From: Rubrivirga litoralis
GTDB taxonomy: Bacteria > Bacteroidota > Rhodothermia > Rhodothermales > Rubricoccaceae
Assembly: GCF_031846415.1 (NCBI RefSeq)
Contig: NZ_JAVRHT010000019.1
Location: 1 to 64,000 of the forward strand
Reading direction: 5' to 3'
DNA: 64,000 bases
Shown here: piece after piece, positions 50,069 to 58,199 of the stretch
How positions within the stretch are numbered: position 1 is the first letter of the stretch
Layout of the letters: each line of letters opens with the position of its first letter
Position numbers and translations under genes: made by a program
The notes under the pieces: model-generated
What the model was told of the DNA's origin: nothing
What the model saw: only the letters and a program-made list of their open reading frames with translations
Database searches by the model: none

Positions 50069-50731
50069 ATGGCATTCGCCTCGTCACAGACGATTAAAGC
50101 CGCTCACAGAGCGAACTCCAGTGATAACTGGTGGATCTCTCCCTTTAGGGAGGAGAAGGTCAAGCACGGGGCTTACGAACTAGCAGTAGGGCCTGAGATG
50201 GTGTCTACCGGAGACCAAGGCATCAAGACACTCAGCCACCGGAGCGCGAAGGAGGGATGGCCGCTCGGCGAGTCCTTCGTCGTGAAGCCAGGTCAGTTAG
50301 CCATAATGATCACTGAAGAAATCATCCGAATGCCCAGCAATAGGATTGGTTTCATATCTGTAAAAGCTGGATCTAAGCTAGAGGGACTGGTCAACGTTTC
50401 CGGATTTCACGTGGACCCCGGGTGGTTTGGCAGGCTGAAGTTCTCAGTATACAATGCGGGGTCAGAAGAGTACGTTGTAAGAATAGGCGAGCCTCTGTTC
50501 ATGATATGGTTTTCTGAGTTCGACCGAGAGGTTAGTGACCCTTACGGAAAGGGGGGGGCTCACTACGGTCAGACTCAGATAGGGGCAGACGACGCACAGA
50601 AGCTGACGAAGCGGCTACCCTCTCCAATAGATCTAGAAAAGAAGCTCAACCGGCTTCTCTTGTACGCCCCCATCATCATCACTGTGGCAACAGCGGTTCT
50701 CGTCGTGTTGCTCAGGATCTTGCTCGGTTGA
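50069..50731 (+). CDS. dCTP-deaminase/dUTPase-fold membrane protein lacking the catalytic Glu
   Basis: The 220-residue protein has a Dcd/dUTPase fold (about 30-160: GFISVKAGSKLEGLVNVSGF, then VDPGWFGRLKFSVYNAG, then GEPLFMIWF). One C-terminal transmembrane helix (about 196-219) follows. In E. coli Dcd the catalytic Glu lies in the VLEFYN stretch; here the aligned LKFSVYN has Ser, so deamination is doubtful. Base composition is clearly more AT-rich than the neighbours, pointing to recent transfer. A nucleotide-binding, membrane-anchored sensor or effector is a reasonable inference. Confidence 0.75.
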   Translation: MAFASSQTIKAAHRANSSDNWWISPFREEKVKHGAYELAVGPEMVSTGDQGIKTLSHRSAKEGWPLGESFVVKPGQLAIMITEEIIRMPSNRIGFISVKAGSKLEGLVNVSGFHVDPGWFGRLKFSVYNAGSEEYVVRIGEPLFMIWFSEFDREVSDPYGKGGAHYGQTQIGADDAQKLTKRLPSPIDLEKKLNRLLLYAPIIITVATAVLVVLLRILLG

Positions 50732-50733
50732 CG

Positions 50734-51648
50734 ATGCCTCACGTCACGTTCATCCATGGCATCGCCAACAAACCGCCCGCTGGGGCCCTCCACGACCTCT
50801 GGCTCCGGGGCCTTTCGCTCGGCGGGCTCAACCTCCCCGGCCAGGGAGTCACCTCAACGATGGTCTACTGGGCCGACGTCCTCCACGCCGCCCCGCGCGA
50901 CCCGTTCGCGCCCACCGATGAATCGCTCTCGGAGACGGAGTTGGGCGAGGGGACCCACGGCCCAGAGATCCCACACGAGTTCGACTCGGCCGAGGAGCGC
51001 GCGTTCGTCGAGGGGCTGGCCGCCAAGCTGGCGCTCGCCGACGACGAGGACGCCCCAGCATTCGTCCCCGCCGACCCGGCGCTGGAGCGCATCCCCATCC
51101 CTTGGCTCCTCAAACAGCGGATGATGCGAGTGCTCCTTCGCGACGCCCACCACTACCTCTTTGACGCTGAGCACGAGCCGCGCCCCGGCACCCGCTACCG
51201 TGTCCAGACCGAGATCCGCCGCCGGACCCTCGACGCCCTCCAAAGTGCCCCGGCCTCCGGCCCCCACGTCGTCGTCGCCCACAGCCTCGGCTCCGTCATC
51301 GCCTACGACGTCCTCCAGCGCGTCGCCGACGCCCCGGCCATTGACGCGCTCCTCACGCTCGGTAGCCCGCTCGGCATCGACGAGGTCCAAGACCGACTCC
51401 AGCCCGGGTGGACCCGCGCCGACGGGTTCCCCACCCGCACCGTCCGCACGCGCTGGGTCAACGTGTTCGACCCGATCGACCTCGTCTGCCTCCTCGACCC
51501 CCGCCTCTCCAACGACTTCCGCCGCGACGGGGCCGCCGTGGTCGAGGACCTCTCCGTCACGAATGCCGGGTCGTGGCGTCACAGCTACGAGAAGTACGCG
51601 GGCCAACCAGCGCTCACGGCCCGCCTCGCCGACCTCCTCCGGGACTGA
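50734..51648 (+). CDS. Alpha/beta-hydrolase-fold protein
   Basis: The 304-residue protein starts VTFIHGIANKPPAG (oxyanion-type HG motif) and has the nucleophile elbow HVVVAHSLGSVIAYDVL, with later acidic (FDPIDLVC) and His (WRHSYEKY) candidates for the triad. No signal peptide is present, so it would act in the cytoplasm, as lipase-like effectors do. The ATG at 50734 is preferred over the TTG at 50728, which overlaps the previous stop. The TPR-protease gene begins four bases after its stop, so they form one unit. Confidence 0.75.
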   Translation: MPHVTFIHGIANKPPAGALHDLWLRGLSLGGLNLPGQGVTSTMVYWADVLHAAPRDPFAPTDESLSETELGEGTHGPEIPHEFDSAEERAFVEGLAAKLALADDEDAPAFVPADPALERIPIPWLLKQRMMRVLLRDAHHYLFDAEHEPRPGTRYRVQTEIRRRTLDALQSAPASGPHVVVAHSLGSVIAYDVLQRVADAPAIDALLTLGSPLGIDEVQDRLQPGWTRADGFPTRTVRTRWVNVFDPIDLVCLLDPRLSNDFRRDGAAVVEDLSVTNAGSWRHSYEKYAGQPALTARLADLLRD

Positions 51649-51651
51649 CCC

Positions 51652-53283
51652 GTGGACACGCACGCCCCGCTCACGCTCGACGGCCGCGTCGCCGATGCCC
51701 ACGTCGCCCGCCTCGACGTCGCCATCGAGGCCCTTGACCGCCCGGCGGCCTACGACCTCGCCGCCGCGCTGGCGGACGCCGTCCGCTCCGCCCCGGCGCT
51801 CCACCCGAGCCCCGGACTCGGCCCCGTCCTCCGGGGCCTCCGGCGGCTCCGCCTCTTCGACGCCATGCGAGACCTCGCAGAGGCGACCATCGAGGCCACC
51901 CCCGATCTCCCCGAGGCCCGCCGCCAGTACGGCCAGGCGCTCATCGAGGCCGGGGAGCTGACGGCCGCGCTCAGCGTCCTCCAGGCCCTCGCCGTCGACA
52001 CTGCCCGGTCCCACCCTGACGAGCACGCGCAGGCCCAGGGTCTCATCGGCCGCGTCCACAAACAAGCGTACCTCGCCGCCCCCGACCCCACGCTTCCCCG
52101 GTACCAGGACCGGCTCCGACAGTCCGTCGGCGCCTACTTCGGCATCTACCAGCAGGCCCCCCAGCAGCACCAATGGCAGGGCGTCAACGCCCTCGCCCTG
52201 CTCTGCCGGGCCAACCGTGACGCGGTGGCGGTCGAGGGCTACCCAGACCGGGCGGCCCTCGCCGCCGACCTCCTCGACGCCGCGCTCTCGTCTGATCCGA
52301 CCGCCCCGTGGGACCTCGCCACGGCGATGGAGGCGGCCGTCGGGCTTGGCGACCTCGACCGAGCGCTCGGCCTCGCCTACCGCTACGTCCGGCACCCCGC
52401 CACCGACGCCTTCATGCTCGCGGGCACGCTCCGCCAGATGATCGAGGTCTGGGACCTCGACCGCGACGACGGCGGACCCCGACAGGAAATCGTCGACCTC
52501 CTCCGCGCCCACCTCCTCGACATGGAGCGCGGCGGGCTCCAGATCTCCCCGGCCGAGACCCAGGAGGGCGCCCACGCCCCCGACGCCGAGGACCGCCGCC
52601 TCGAAGCGGTCCTCGGCCGCGACGCCTACGTCACCATCGAGTGGTACCGCCGGGGCCTCACGACCGCCCAGGCCGTCGCCAAGGTCCGGGTCGGCACCGA
52701 CCCGCTCGGGACCGGCTTCCTTATGTGGAGCGACGCCCTCGGCCTCCCCGCCCCCCGCCGCCCCGTCCTCGTCACCAACAACCACGTCCTCTCCGAGCGC
52801 ACGGCGGTCGCCCACTCCGCCTCGCCCGACTACGCCGAGGTCGTCTTCGAGGCGGCTCCCGACGGCCGCTTCGCGACGGGCGTCGAACACGTCGCCTTCG
52901 AGGACCCGCCCTCGCCCGGACTCGACGTTTCCATTGCGGTCCTCCATGACCTCCCTCCCGGCGTCGAACCCCTCCGGCCTGCCATCACCGTCCCCCTCAA
53001 CGACCCCGCCGCCGTCCGCCTCTACTCCATCGGCCACCCGCGCGGGGGCGGGCTCGCCTTCTCTATCCAGGACAACCTCCTCCTCGACGTTCGCGCGCCC
53101 GTCCTCCACTACCGCACGCCGACAGATAAGGGGAGCTCAGGGAGCCCCGTCCTCAATCACGACTGGACCGTCGTCGGCATCCACCGCGCGGGCGGGCGGC
53201 TCCGCCGCCTCACTGGCGACGGCCACTACCCGGCCAACGAGGGGGTGCTCATCCAGGCCGTCGCAGGACTGATCGCGGCGTGA
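51652..53283 (+). CDS. TPR-like helical domain fused to a trypsin-like serine protease
   Basis: The 543-residue protein has an N-terminal helical repeat region (about 1-285) of the type that precedes effector domains. The C-terminal protease domain (about 330-540) has His in LVTNNHVLS, Asp in GLDVSIAVL and Ser in DKGSSGSPVLN, a complete triad. The GTG start follows the hydrolase stop by four bases. Fusions of TPR-like repeats and trypsin-like proteases occur in predicted immune systems, where the repeats bind a sensor. Here the upstream TIR-like and Dcd-like genes could supply the signal (inference). Confidence 0.82.
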   Translation: MDTHAPLTLDGRVADAHVARLDVAIEALDRPAAYDLAAALADAVRSAPALHPSPGLGPVLRGLRRLRLFDAMRDLAEATIEATPDLPEARRQYGQALIEAGELTAALSVLQALAVDTARSHPDEHAQAQGLIGRVHKQAYLAAPDPTLPRYQDRLRQSVGAYFGIYQQAPQQHQWQGVNALALLCRANRDAVAVEGYPDRAALAADLLDAALSSDPTAPWDLATAMEAAVGLGDLDRALGLAYRYVRHPATDAFMLAGTLRQMIEVWDLDRDDGGPRQEIVDLLRAHLLDMERGGLQISPAETQEGAHAPDAEDRRLEAVLGRDAYVTIEWYRRGLTTAQAVAKVRVGTDPLGTGFLMWSDALGLPAPRRPVLVTNNHVLSERTAVAHSASPDYAEVVFEAAPDGRFATGVEHVAFEDPPSPGLDVSIAVLHDLPPGVEPLRPAITVPLNDPAAVRLYSIGHPRGGGLAFSIQDNLLLDVRAPVLHYRTPTDKGSSGSPVLNHDWTVVGIHRAGGRLRRLTGDGHYPANEGVLIQAVAGLIAA

Positions 53284-53458
53284 CGAATCTCCCCTGACGG
53301 CCTCGACGCTCCCGTCCACCGCGGGGCAGCGGAGGCCCCATGATGGGCACGGAGCACCGGGCACGTCGTTTGCCAAGCGTCCCGTAGGTCCCACCCCTCT
53401 CCGCAGACTGCGCAGGAGCTCACCTCCTCACGCAGAGGCAAGAAAACAATACACCCCG

Positions 53459-53485
53459 TAAGAACGTCTTACACCACCCGTATAC
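53459..53485 (+). promoter_or_regulatory. Palindrome and -10-like element upstream of the small basic gene
   Basis: GTAAGA-ACG-TCTTAC is a perfect palindrome (53459-53473), followed by TATACT at about 53480. They lie in the 53284-53512 gap, which otherwise shows nothing recognisable, and suggest a regulated promoter for 53513-54316. Confidence 0.5.
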
Positions 53486-53512
53486 TCGGACTCACACTCT
53501 CCGCTCCTCACC

Positions 53513-53674
53513 ATGCCCGCCACCGCCCTCCAGTCCGCCACCGCCGTGAAGCGGTCGTACTCGACCGGGACGGTCTCGCGCTCAAAGGTCCGGAAGGCCG
53601 TCAAGAAGGTGCTCGCCGACGAGTCCCGCCAGCGGCGCGACGGGGTGGCCCCCCAGCTCCACCCGAAAAAGTAG
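53513..53674 (+). CDS. Small basic protein
   Basis: A 53-residue, strongly basic peptide (TAVKRSYSTGTVSRSKVRKA in the middle, ending HPKK) starts at ATG 53513 and lies nine bases before the next gene. Composition, spacing and the regulated promoter upstream suggest a real gene. I do not recognise a family. A DNA- or partner-binding small subunit of the following NDT-like protein is possible. Confidence 0.55.
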   Translation: MPATALQSATAVKRSYSTGTVSRSKVRKAVKKVLADESRQRRDGVAPQLHPKK

Positions 53675-53683
53675 AGGCGGCCG

Positions 53684-54316
53684 GTGCCCGTCGCCCAGTA
53701 CGACCAGGACGTCTTCGTCAACTGCCCGTTCGACGACGAGTACCGAGACCTCTTCGACGCCATCGTCTTCGCCGTCCATGATTGCGGCTTCCGCGCCCGG
53801 TGCGCCCTCGAAGCCGACGACGGCACCCAGGTCCGCTTCGAGAAGATCGTCGGCATCATCCAGGGCTGCCGCTACGGGGTCCACGACCTCTCGCGGACCG
53901 AGCTCGACGTCGAGCACGGGCTGCCCCGGTTCAACATGCCGCTCGAGCTCGGGCTGTTTCTCGGAGCGTCCCGCTTCGGGGGGCGCCGACAGAAGCAGAA
54001 AAACGCCCTCATCCTGGACACGGAGGAGCATCGGTACCAGCGGTTCATTTCGGACATCTCGGGCCAGGACGTCCACGGCCACGGGGGCTCCGTCGCCGAA
54101 GCCGTCGAGACGGTTCGGGACTGGCTGCGGAGCGCGCTCGTCGCGAGGGGGGAGAAGGGCGTCCGGATGCGCGGGGGCGAGAAGGTCTACGAGCGGTACC
54201 GGCGCTTCCTCACGGACCTCCCCGCCATCTGCGAAGAGCTCGAACTCAACCCGGCCAAGCTCCCCTACAACGACTACACCACGATCGTCGTCGAGTGGAT
54301 CTTGGAGAACCGCTAG
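53684..54316 (+). CDS. Nucleoside-deoxyribosyltransferase/TIR-like Rossmannoid protein
   Basis: The 210-residue protein begins DQDVFVNCPFDDEYRDLFDA and carries GIIQGCRYGVHDLSRTELD and LPRFNMPLELGLFLGA. The Glu of PLELG corresponds to the catalytic Glu of NDT- and TIR-type enzymes, then LILDTEEHRYQRFISDISG. This family is common in defence neighbourhoods but not functionally named as far as I know. The GTG start is nine bases after the small basic gene. Cleavage of NAD or nucleosides is the likely chemistry by fold; the substrate is unknown. Confidence 0.65.
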   Translation: MPVAQYDQDVFVNCPFDDEYRDLFDAIVFAVHDCGFRARCALEADDGTQVRFEKIVGIIQGCRYGVHDLSRTELDVEHGLPRFNMPLELGLFLGASRFGGRRQKQKNALILDTEEHRYQRFISDISGQDVHGHGGSVAEAVETVRDWLRSALVARGEKGVRMRGGEKVYERYRRFLTDLPAICEELELNPAKLPYNDYTTIVVEWILENR

Positions 54317-54396
54317 AAGTATATGTGTGAAGGTATGACGGAGAGGTGTCAGCCTCCTCGCCCTAAGTTGAGCCGCTCTCACCTTCTCTACACGTC

Positions 54397-54789
54397 ATGG
54401 CCAACGTTAGCTTCTTCAGCTTCACCATTCCCGACCACGGCGTCGTCGCGACGATCAAAGGGAAGGCCGTGAACCCCAACTATTCCGGGCTCAGCTTCCG
54501 CGTCAAGGATCTGCTGAAGCGCTGGAAAACGGAAGACGAGGGGCGAATCAGACAGGCGATCACGCAGGCCATGCAAGGGACGTCGCGGACCATCGTGTTC
54601 GTCGGGGAGAGCACGTACAAGAGCAACTGGGTCGCCGAGGAGGTAGAGAAGACGCTCGCGAACGGGAAGAAGCTCTTCGCTGTCCGTCTCAACGGCACGG
54701 CCGGACCCAAGCCAAAGGCTCTGACAGACAAAGGGATCGCGCTCCACGCTTGGAGCGAAGCCACGCTCCAGAGCCTCGCGACCCAGTGA
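54397..54789 (+). CDS. ThsB-like TIR-fold protein, second copy
   Basis: The 130-residue protein has the TIR-like pattern NVSFFSFTIPDHGVV, then GTSRTIVFVGESTYKSNWVAEE with Glu81 or Glu82 as the catalytic candidate, then NGKKLFAVRLNG. It differs strongly from the copy at 49525 but has the same core. The SLOG gene overlaps its stop by four bases and the NDT-TPR gene overlaps that one, so the three form a tight operon. This is the order expected of a Thoeris-like system, with the TIR protein as sensor and signal maker. Confidence 0.75.
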   Translation: MANVSFFSFTIPDHGVVATIKGKAVNPNYSGLSFRVKDLLKRWKTEDEGRIRQAITQAMQGTSRTIVFVGESTYKSNWVAEEVEKTLANGKKLFAVRLNGTAGPKPKALTDKGIALHAWSEATLQSLATQ

Positions 54790-55319
54790 GCACCACGGTC
54801 CTCCTCGCCGGCCGCCGGCCGGACCCTCCAGATTCCGACGCACGTCGGTTCCCCATAGAGAACGTCCTCCTCGTCCGCGAGCGGCTCCGCGACCTGTTCG
54901 CCGAGCGCCAGCCAGACCATCTCGTGTGCTCGGCCGCGTGCGGGGCCGACCTCCTCGCCCTTGATATTGCCGGAGACCTCGATATCCGTCGTCACGTCGT
55001 CCTCCCATTCTCCATCGCCACGTTCCGGGAGATGTCAGTGACCGACCGGCCCGGGCATTGGGGTCCGCTCTTCGACCGGCTCGTGTCGGAGGTCGAAGCC
55101 AGGGCTGACTTGACCATCCTCAACGAAAGCCCTGGCGACGACGCGGCCTACGCGGCTACAAACGACCAGCTACAATCCGTCGCCGAGGCGCTCGGTCTCG
55201 ACATCTTGGCCGTGGCCGTTTGGGACGGCGAGCCACGTGGAGACGGCGATCTCACCCGGCACTTGATCCACACGTCCGCCGCGTCCGGGGCCGATGTCGT
55301 GGAGGTGCCGACGCTATGA
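54786..55319 (+). CDS. SLOG-like nucleotide-binding protein
   Basis: The 177-residue protein looks like a Rossmannoid SLOG domain: LLAGRRPDPP at the N-terminus, HLVCSAACGADLLALDIAGD with the glycine-rich ligand loop, HVVLPFSIATF, and ADLTILNESPGDDAAYAATN. In Thoeris, a SLOG domain of ThsA binds the cyclic signal; here SLOG stands alone with no SIR2 or membrane effector. The GTG start overlaps the TIR-like stop and its stop overlaps the next ATG. It is the likely signal receptor of the operon (inference). Confidence 0.65.
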   Translation: MSTTVLLAGRRPDPPDSDARRFPIENVLLVRERLRDLFAERQPDHLVCSAACGADLLALDIAGDLDIRRHVVLPFSIATFREMSVTDRPGHWGPLFDRLVSEVEARADLTILNESPGDDAAYAATNDQLQSVAEALGLDILAVAVWDGEPRGDGDLTRHLIHTSAASGADVVEVPTL

Positions 55320-56638
55320 CGGGATCGTCTGGCCCCGCCCTCTACGAGCAGCTCTGCTTCGTCGCGATGCCCTTCGGGGTGAAAGACGTTGGTGGCCAAC
55401 CGGTCGACTTCGACCGGCTCTACGACGCCGTGTTCGAACCTGCGCTCTCTGGGGTCTCCCTCCCGGAGGGCGGTCGGCTCGTCCCCCACCGGGCCGACAG
55501 GGACTTCTACGCTGGCGTGATCGACGAGGACATGTACCGATACCTCGAGTACTCGCGGTTCGTACTCGCCGACATCTCGGGCCAGAACCCGAACGTGTTC
55601 TACGAACTCGGCGTCCGCCACAGGTCCCGAGAGTCGGGGACGGCCATCTTCCAGCAGATCGGCGATCCCATTCCGTTCGACGTAAGCCACGTCCGCGTCT
55701 TCCCATACACACAGGGGTCGGACGCCGCCGATGCCGAGGCTCGCTCGCTCATCGAACGTGTCGTCACCGAATCCCTCCGGCGGAACCGCCTCGACAGTCC
55801 CGTGGCCGCCGCGCTCCGGGCGCAGCGAGAGGGGCAGGGCGCCGACAGACTTCTCGACCGGGCGCTCATGGAGGCCGAGAACGCGATTCGCGCTGAGGAC
55901 CGGCCCCGCGCTGTGCAGGCGTACCGTCGGGCGATCAGGCTGGACCCCGAGAACTTTACCCTCCACCTCGAGGCGGGCATTCTCCTCCGAGACACTGGCG
56001 ACTGGCCCGGCGCGGTTGAGGCCCAACGCGAGGCCGTCCGGATCGAGCCCGAGGCCGCCGCCGCCTGGCGGGAGCTCGGAGTGGCGCTAAACAAGCTGCA
56101 CGCCCGCTCGGACGACGAGCCGCGGACCGGGGAGGCTGAGCTACGGCGCGCCGTCGAACTCGACCCCCACGACTCCGACGCATGGGCGTCCTTGGGCGGC
56201 GTCCTGAAGAGGAAGCCGGACTATGAGGGGGCGCTCGACTCGTACGAGCGGGCCGTCGCCGAGTCCGGGGGAGCCTCGTACCCCCTCCTTAATGCGATGA
56301 AGGTCCGCGCGGCCATTTCTGGCAAGCTTGACCTGTCCGACGCTGACCGCATCCGCCTCCGGCGGGTTCAGCGTCGCCGAGCACGGCAGGCAGAGCAGGA
56401 CCCACCGTACGACGCCCCCTGGTCATTCTTCGACCTAGCAGAGGTTCTCCTCTACCTGGACGACCCAAATGGCTTCCTGCGATATCTAGATGAGGGCGTC
56501 CTCCACTCCGCTCACGGGTGGCAGCCGGGGACGTTCGCGGATAGCCTCCAGATCGTCTCGTTGGATGGTCCTAAGGGCGAGGCGCTGGCGCAGGGAGTCC
56601 TCCGTCTCCGATCTGCGGCGGCAGCGCTCTCGGTGTGA
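55316..56638 (+). CDS. NDT-like domain fused to TPR repeats
   Basis: The 440-residue protein has an N-terminal NDT/TIR-like domain (about 1-150) with LCFVAMPFG and the signature VLADISGQNPNVFYELGVRH, whose Glu is the catalytic candidate. At least three tetratricopeptide repeats follow (about 190-330: AVQAYRRAIRLDPENFTLHL, AVEAQREAVRIEPEAAAAWR, AELRRAVELDPHDSDAWASL) and then a helical tail. It would be the effector or amplifier of the TIR-SLOG unit by position. The combination of a stand-alone SLOG protein and an NDT-TPR partner is not the standard ThsA arrangement. Confidence 0.72.
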   Translation: MTGSSGPALYEQLCFVAMPFGVKDVGGQPVDFDRLYDAVFEPALSGVSLPEGGRLVPHRADRDFYAGVIDEDMYRYLEYSRFVLADISGQNPNVFYELGVRHRSRESGTAIFQQIGDPIPFDVSHVRVFPYTQGSDAADAEARSLIERVVTESLRRNRLDSPVAAALRAQREGQGADRLLDRALMEAENAIRAEDRPRAVQAYRRAIRLDPENFTLHLEAGILLRDTGDWPGAVEAQREAVRIEPEAAAAWRELGVALNKLHARSDDEPRTGEAELRRAVELDPHDSDAWASLGGVLKRKPDYEGALDSYERAVAESGGASYPLLNAMKVRAAISGKLDLSDADRIRLRRVQRRRARQAEQDPPYDAPWSFFDLAEVLLYLDDPNGFLRYLDEGVLHSAHGWQPGTFADSLQIVSLDGPKGEALAQGVLRLRSAAAALSV

Positions 56639-56735
56639 GGGCATACCATCGGTCGCGGGCAGACGGATAGGAGAAGGGCCGCAGTCCAGTACCACCCGTC
56701 CGATCTCCTCAGGCCGGGGGCAGAACCGTGGGACC

Positions 56736-57752
56736 CTATACTCCGAGGTATCGAGCGGAGGAGTCGTCGGGCCGGGCGTGGGCGTACCTCGACGTCGTCT
56801 GCAAGCTCGCGTGGCCCAACGTCTGCTGCACCAGATGCGGCGGGGCACCCCGGTCGAGCGCGTGGCTCGCGTGGGCGTGGCGGAAGAAGTGAGGCGAGAC
56901 GGCGTCCGGCAATCCGGCCCTCTTGGCCAGGTGCTTCACGACGCGCCACAGCTGCTGCCGGGTCAACGGTCGCGGCTCGCCATCTGCTCCCGCCTTCCGC
57001 GAGCGGAGCACGGGGTGCCCGCCCTCCGCATGGCCGCCAATCATCTCCCGCTGGCGGTGGCCGTCGAGGACCGTCCAGGTGTCGGCGGACAGCAACACGC
57101 GCCGCGTCTTGCCGCCCTTCCCGTAGAGGGTCACCTGCCCCGTCGGGCGTCCCCGCTCCAGGCTCCGCTCCACGCAGTCGCGCCAGCGGAGCCCGGCCAA
57201 CTCCGAGACCCGCCCGCCGCTCGCGTAGAAGAGCCGGAGTGCCAGCGCGTTGCGTCGCTGGACGAACGACCCGCCCTCGGCCGTGGCGTCGGCGACCGCC
57301 AGCACGCGGTGGACGGCGGCCTCGGGCAAGATCCGCTCGGCGAGGGTGTCCTTCTGCTTCGGCAGGGCGACCGCCGCGCCGACGTTATAGATGAGGTACC
57401 CGAGCCGGTGCCCGAACGAGAGCAGGCTCTTCACGGCCGAGAGCTTCCGCGACCGCGTCGAGGCCGCGAGCCCCGCGCGTAAGAGCGCGTCGGACCACGC
57501 CTGCAAGTGATCTAGCGTCAGCCGCTGCAATGGCACGTCGGCGAAGTCGACGAAGGCGCAGACGTCGCGCTCGTAGGCGTCCCGCGTGTTGGCGCTCTTG
57601 CCGTGGAGCCAGAGTCGGACAAGGTGCTTGTCGTCGTCGGCCTGTGATACCGGCGGAGCCATAACCGACTGGCGGACGGCGACCGCCAGCGGCTCAACAC
57701 GCTGGATTGCTGTTATTGCGATTTCACTCACTCCGATCTCGCTCTCTCCCAC
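56736..57752 (-). CDS. XerC/D-type tyrosine recombinase
   Basis: The 338-residue integrase has an N-terminal SAM-like domain (RLWLHGKSANTRDAYERDVC) and a catalytic domain. The catalytic residues are Arg in SGGRVSELAGLRW, Lys in YGKGGKTRRV, H-x-x-R in PHFFRHAHASHAL, His in LGHASLQTT and the nucleophile in SRYAHA. All are present. The GTG at 57752 gives a long form; ATG 57662 is a plausible shorter start. A dif-like 28-bp site lies 23 bases upstream. Plasmid multimer resolution or mobility of the adjacent defence island are both possible. Confidence 0.9.
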   Translation of the reverse strand: MGESEIGVSEIAITAIQRVEPLAVAVRQSVMAPPVSQADDDKHLVRLWLHGKSANTRDAYERDVCAFVDFADVPLQRLTLDHLQAWSDALLRAGLAASTRSRKLSAVKSLLSFGHRLGYLIYNVGAAVALPKQKDTLAERILPEAAVHRVLAVADATAEGGSFVQRRNALALRLFYASGGRVSELAGLRWRDCVERSLERGRPTGQVTLYGKGGKTRRVLLSADTWTVLDGHRQREMIGGHAEGGHPVLRSRKAGADGEPRPLTRQQLWRVVKHLAKRAGLPDAVSPHFFRHAHASHALDRGAPPHLVQQTLGHASLQTTSRYAHARPDDSSARYLGV

Positions 57753-57774
57753 GGGTCCAAGGGGCTGGTGTCGC

Positions 57775-57802
57775 CAGTAACATAAGACCCCTTATGTCAC
57801 GT
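57775..57802. other. Candidate dif/Xer recombination site
   Basis: CAGTAACATAA, a 6-base centre GACCCC and TTATGTCACGT give the 11-6-11 Xer layout. The inner arms CATAA and TTATGT match the E. coli dif and plasmid pdif pattern (XerD arm TTATGTTAAAT, 8 of 11). It lies between the recombinase gene and the AbrB/VapC module. No second copy was seen in the window. Confidence 0.6.
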
Positions 57803-57914
57803 TCGGAGAGGCGAGTTCAGAAACCCTCCGAGCGTCGTCGGCCCCAACAGATATCACAGTCAGCCCGACGCTTGACGTACATTCTCCCTCCTGACTAACA
57901 AACAACCGCCCGAC

Positions 57915-58199
57915 ATGCCATCAACCCGAATCGGCCGTCGAGGCCAGATCACCGTCCCAAAGGCCGTCCGTCAGTCGATGGGCCTGGCCGTAGGCGACCA
58001 CGTCGCGTTCGTCGAGCGCGGCGGCGACGTCGTCCTCCGGCCCGTCCGCCAGTCGCTCCGCGACCTCCGCGGCTCGGTCCCCGTCGACGGCCCCCAAGAC
58101 TTCGACGCCGTCCGCGATGCCGCGCGACGCGCTCGGTCGGAGCGCCTGACCCAGGACGTCGGCTCCGCGAACACCGGCGACGAGACCGATGCCGACTGA
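57915..58199 (+). CDS. AbrB/MazE-type antitoxin
   Basis: The 94-residue protein has an N-terminal swapped-hairpin AbrB domain (STRIGRRGQITVPKAVRQSM, then GDHVAFVERGGDVVLRPV). The flexible C-terminal tail would wrap the toxin. It overlaps the PIN toxin gene by 11 bases. It likely represses its own promoter in the 57803-57914 region. Together they form a VapBC-like plasmid stabilisation module. Confidence 0.88.
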   Translation: MPSTRIGRRGQITVPKAVRQSMGLAVGDHVAFVERGGDVVLRPVRQSLRDLRGSVPVDGPQDFDAVRDAARRARSERLTQDVGSANTGDETDAD

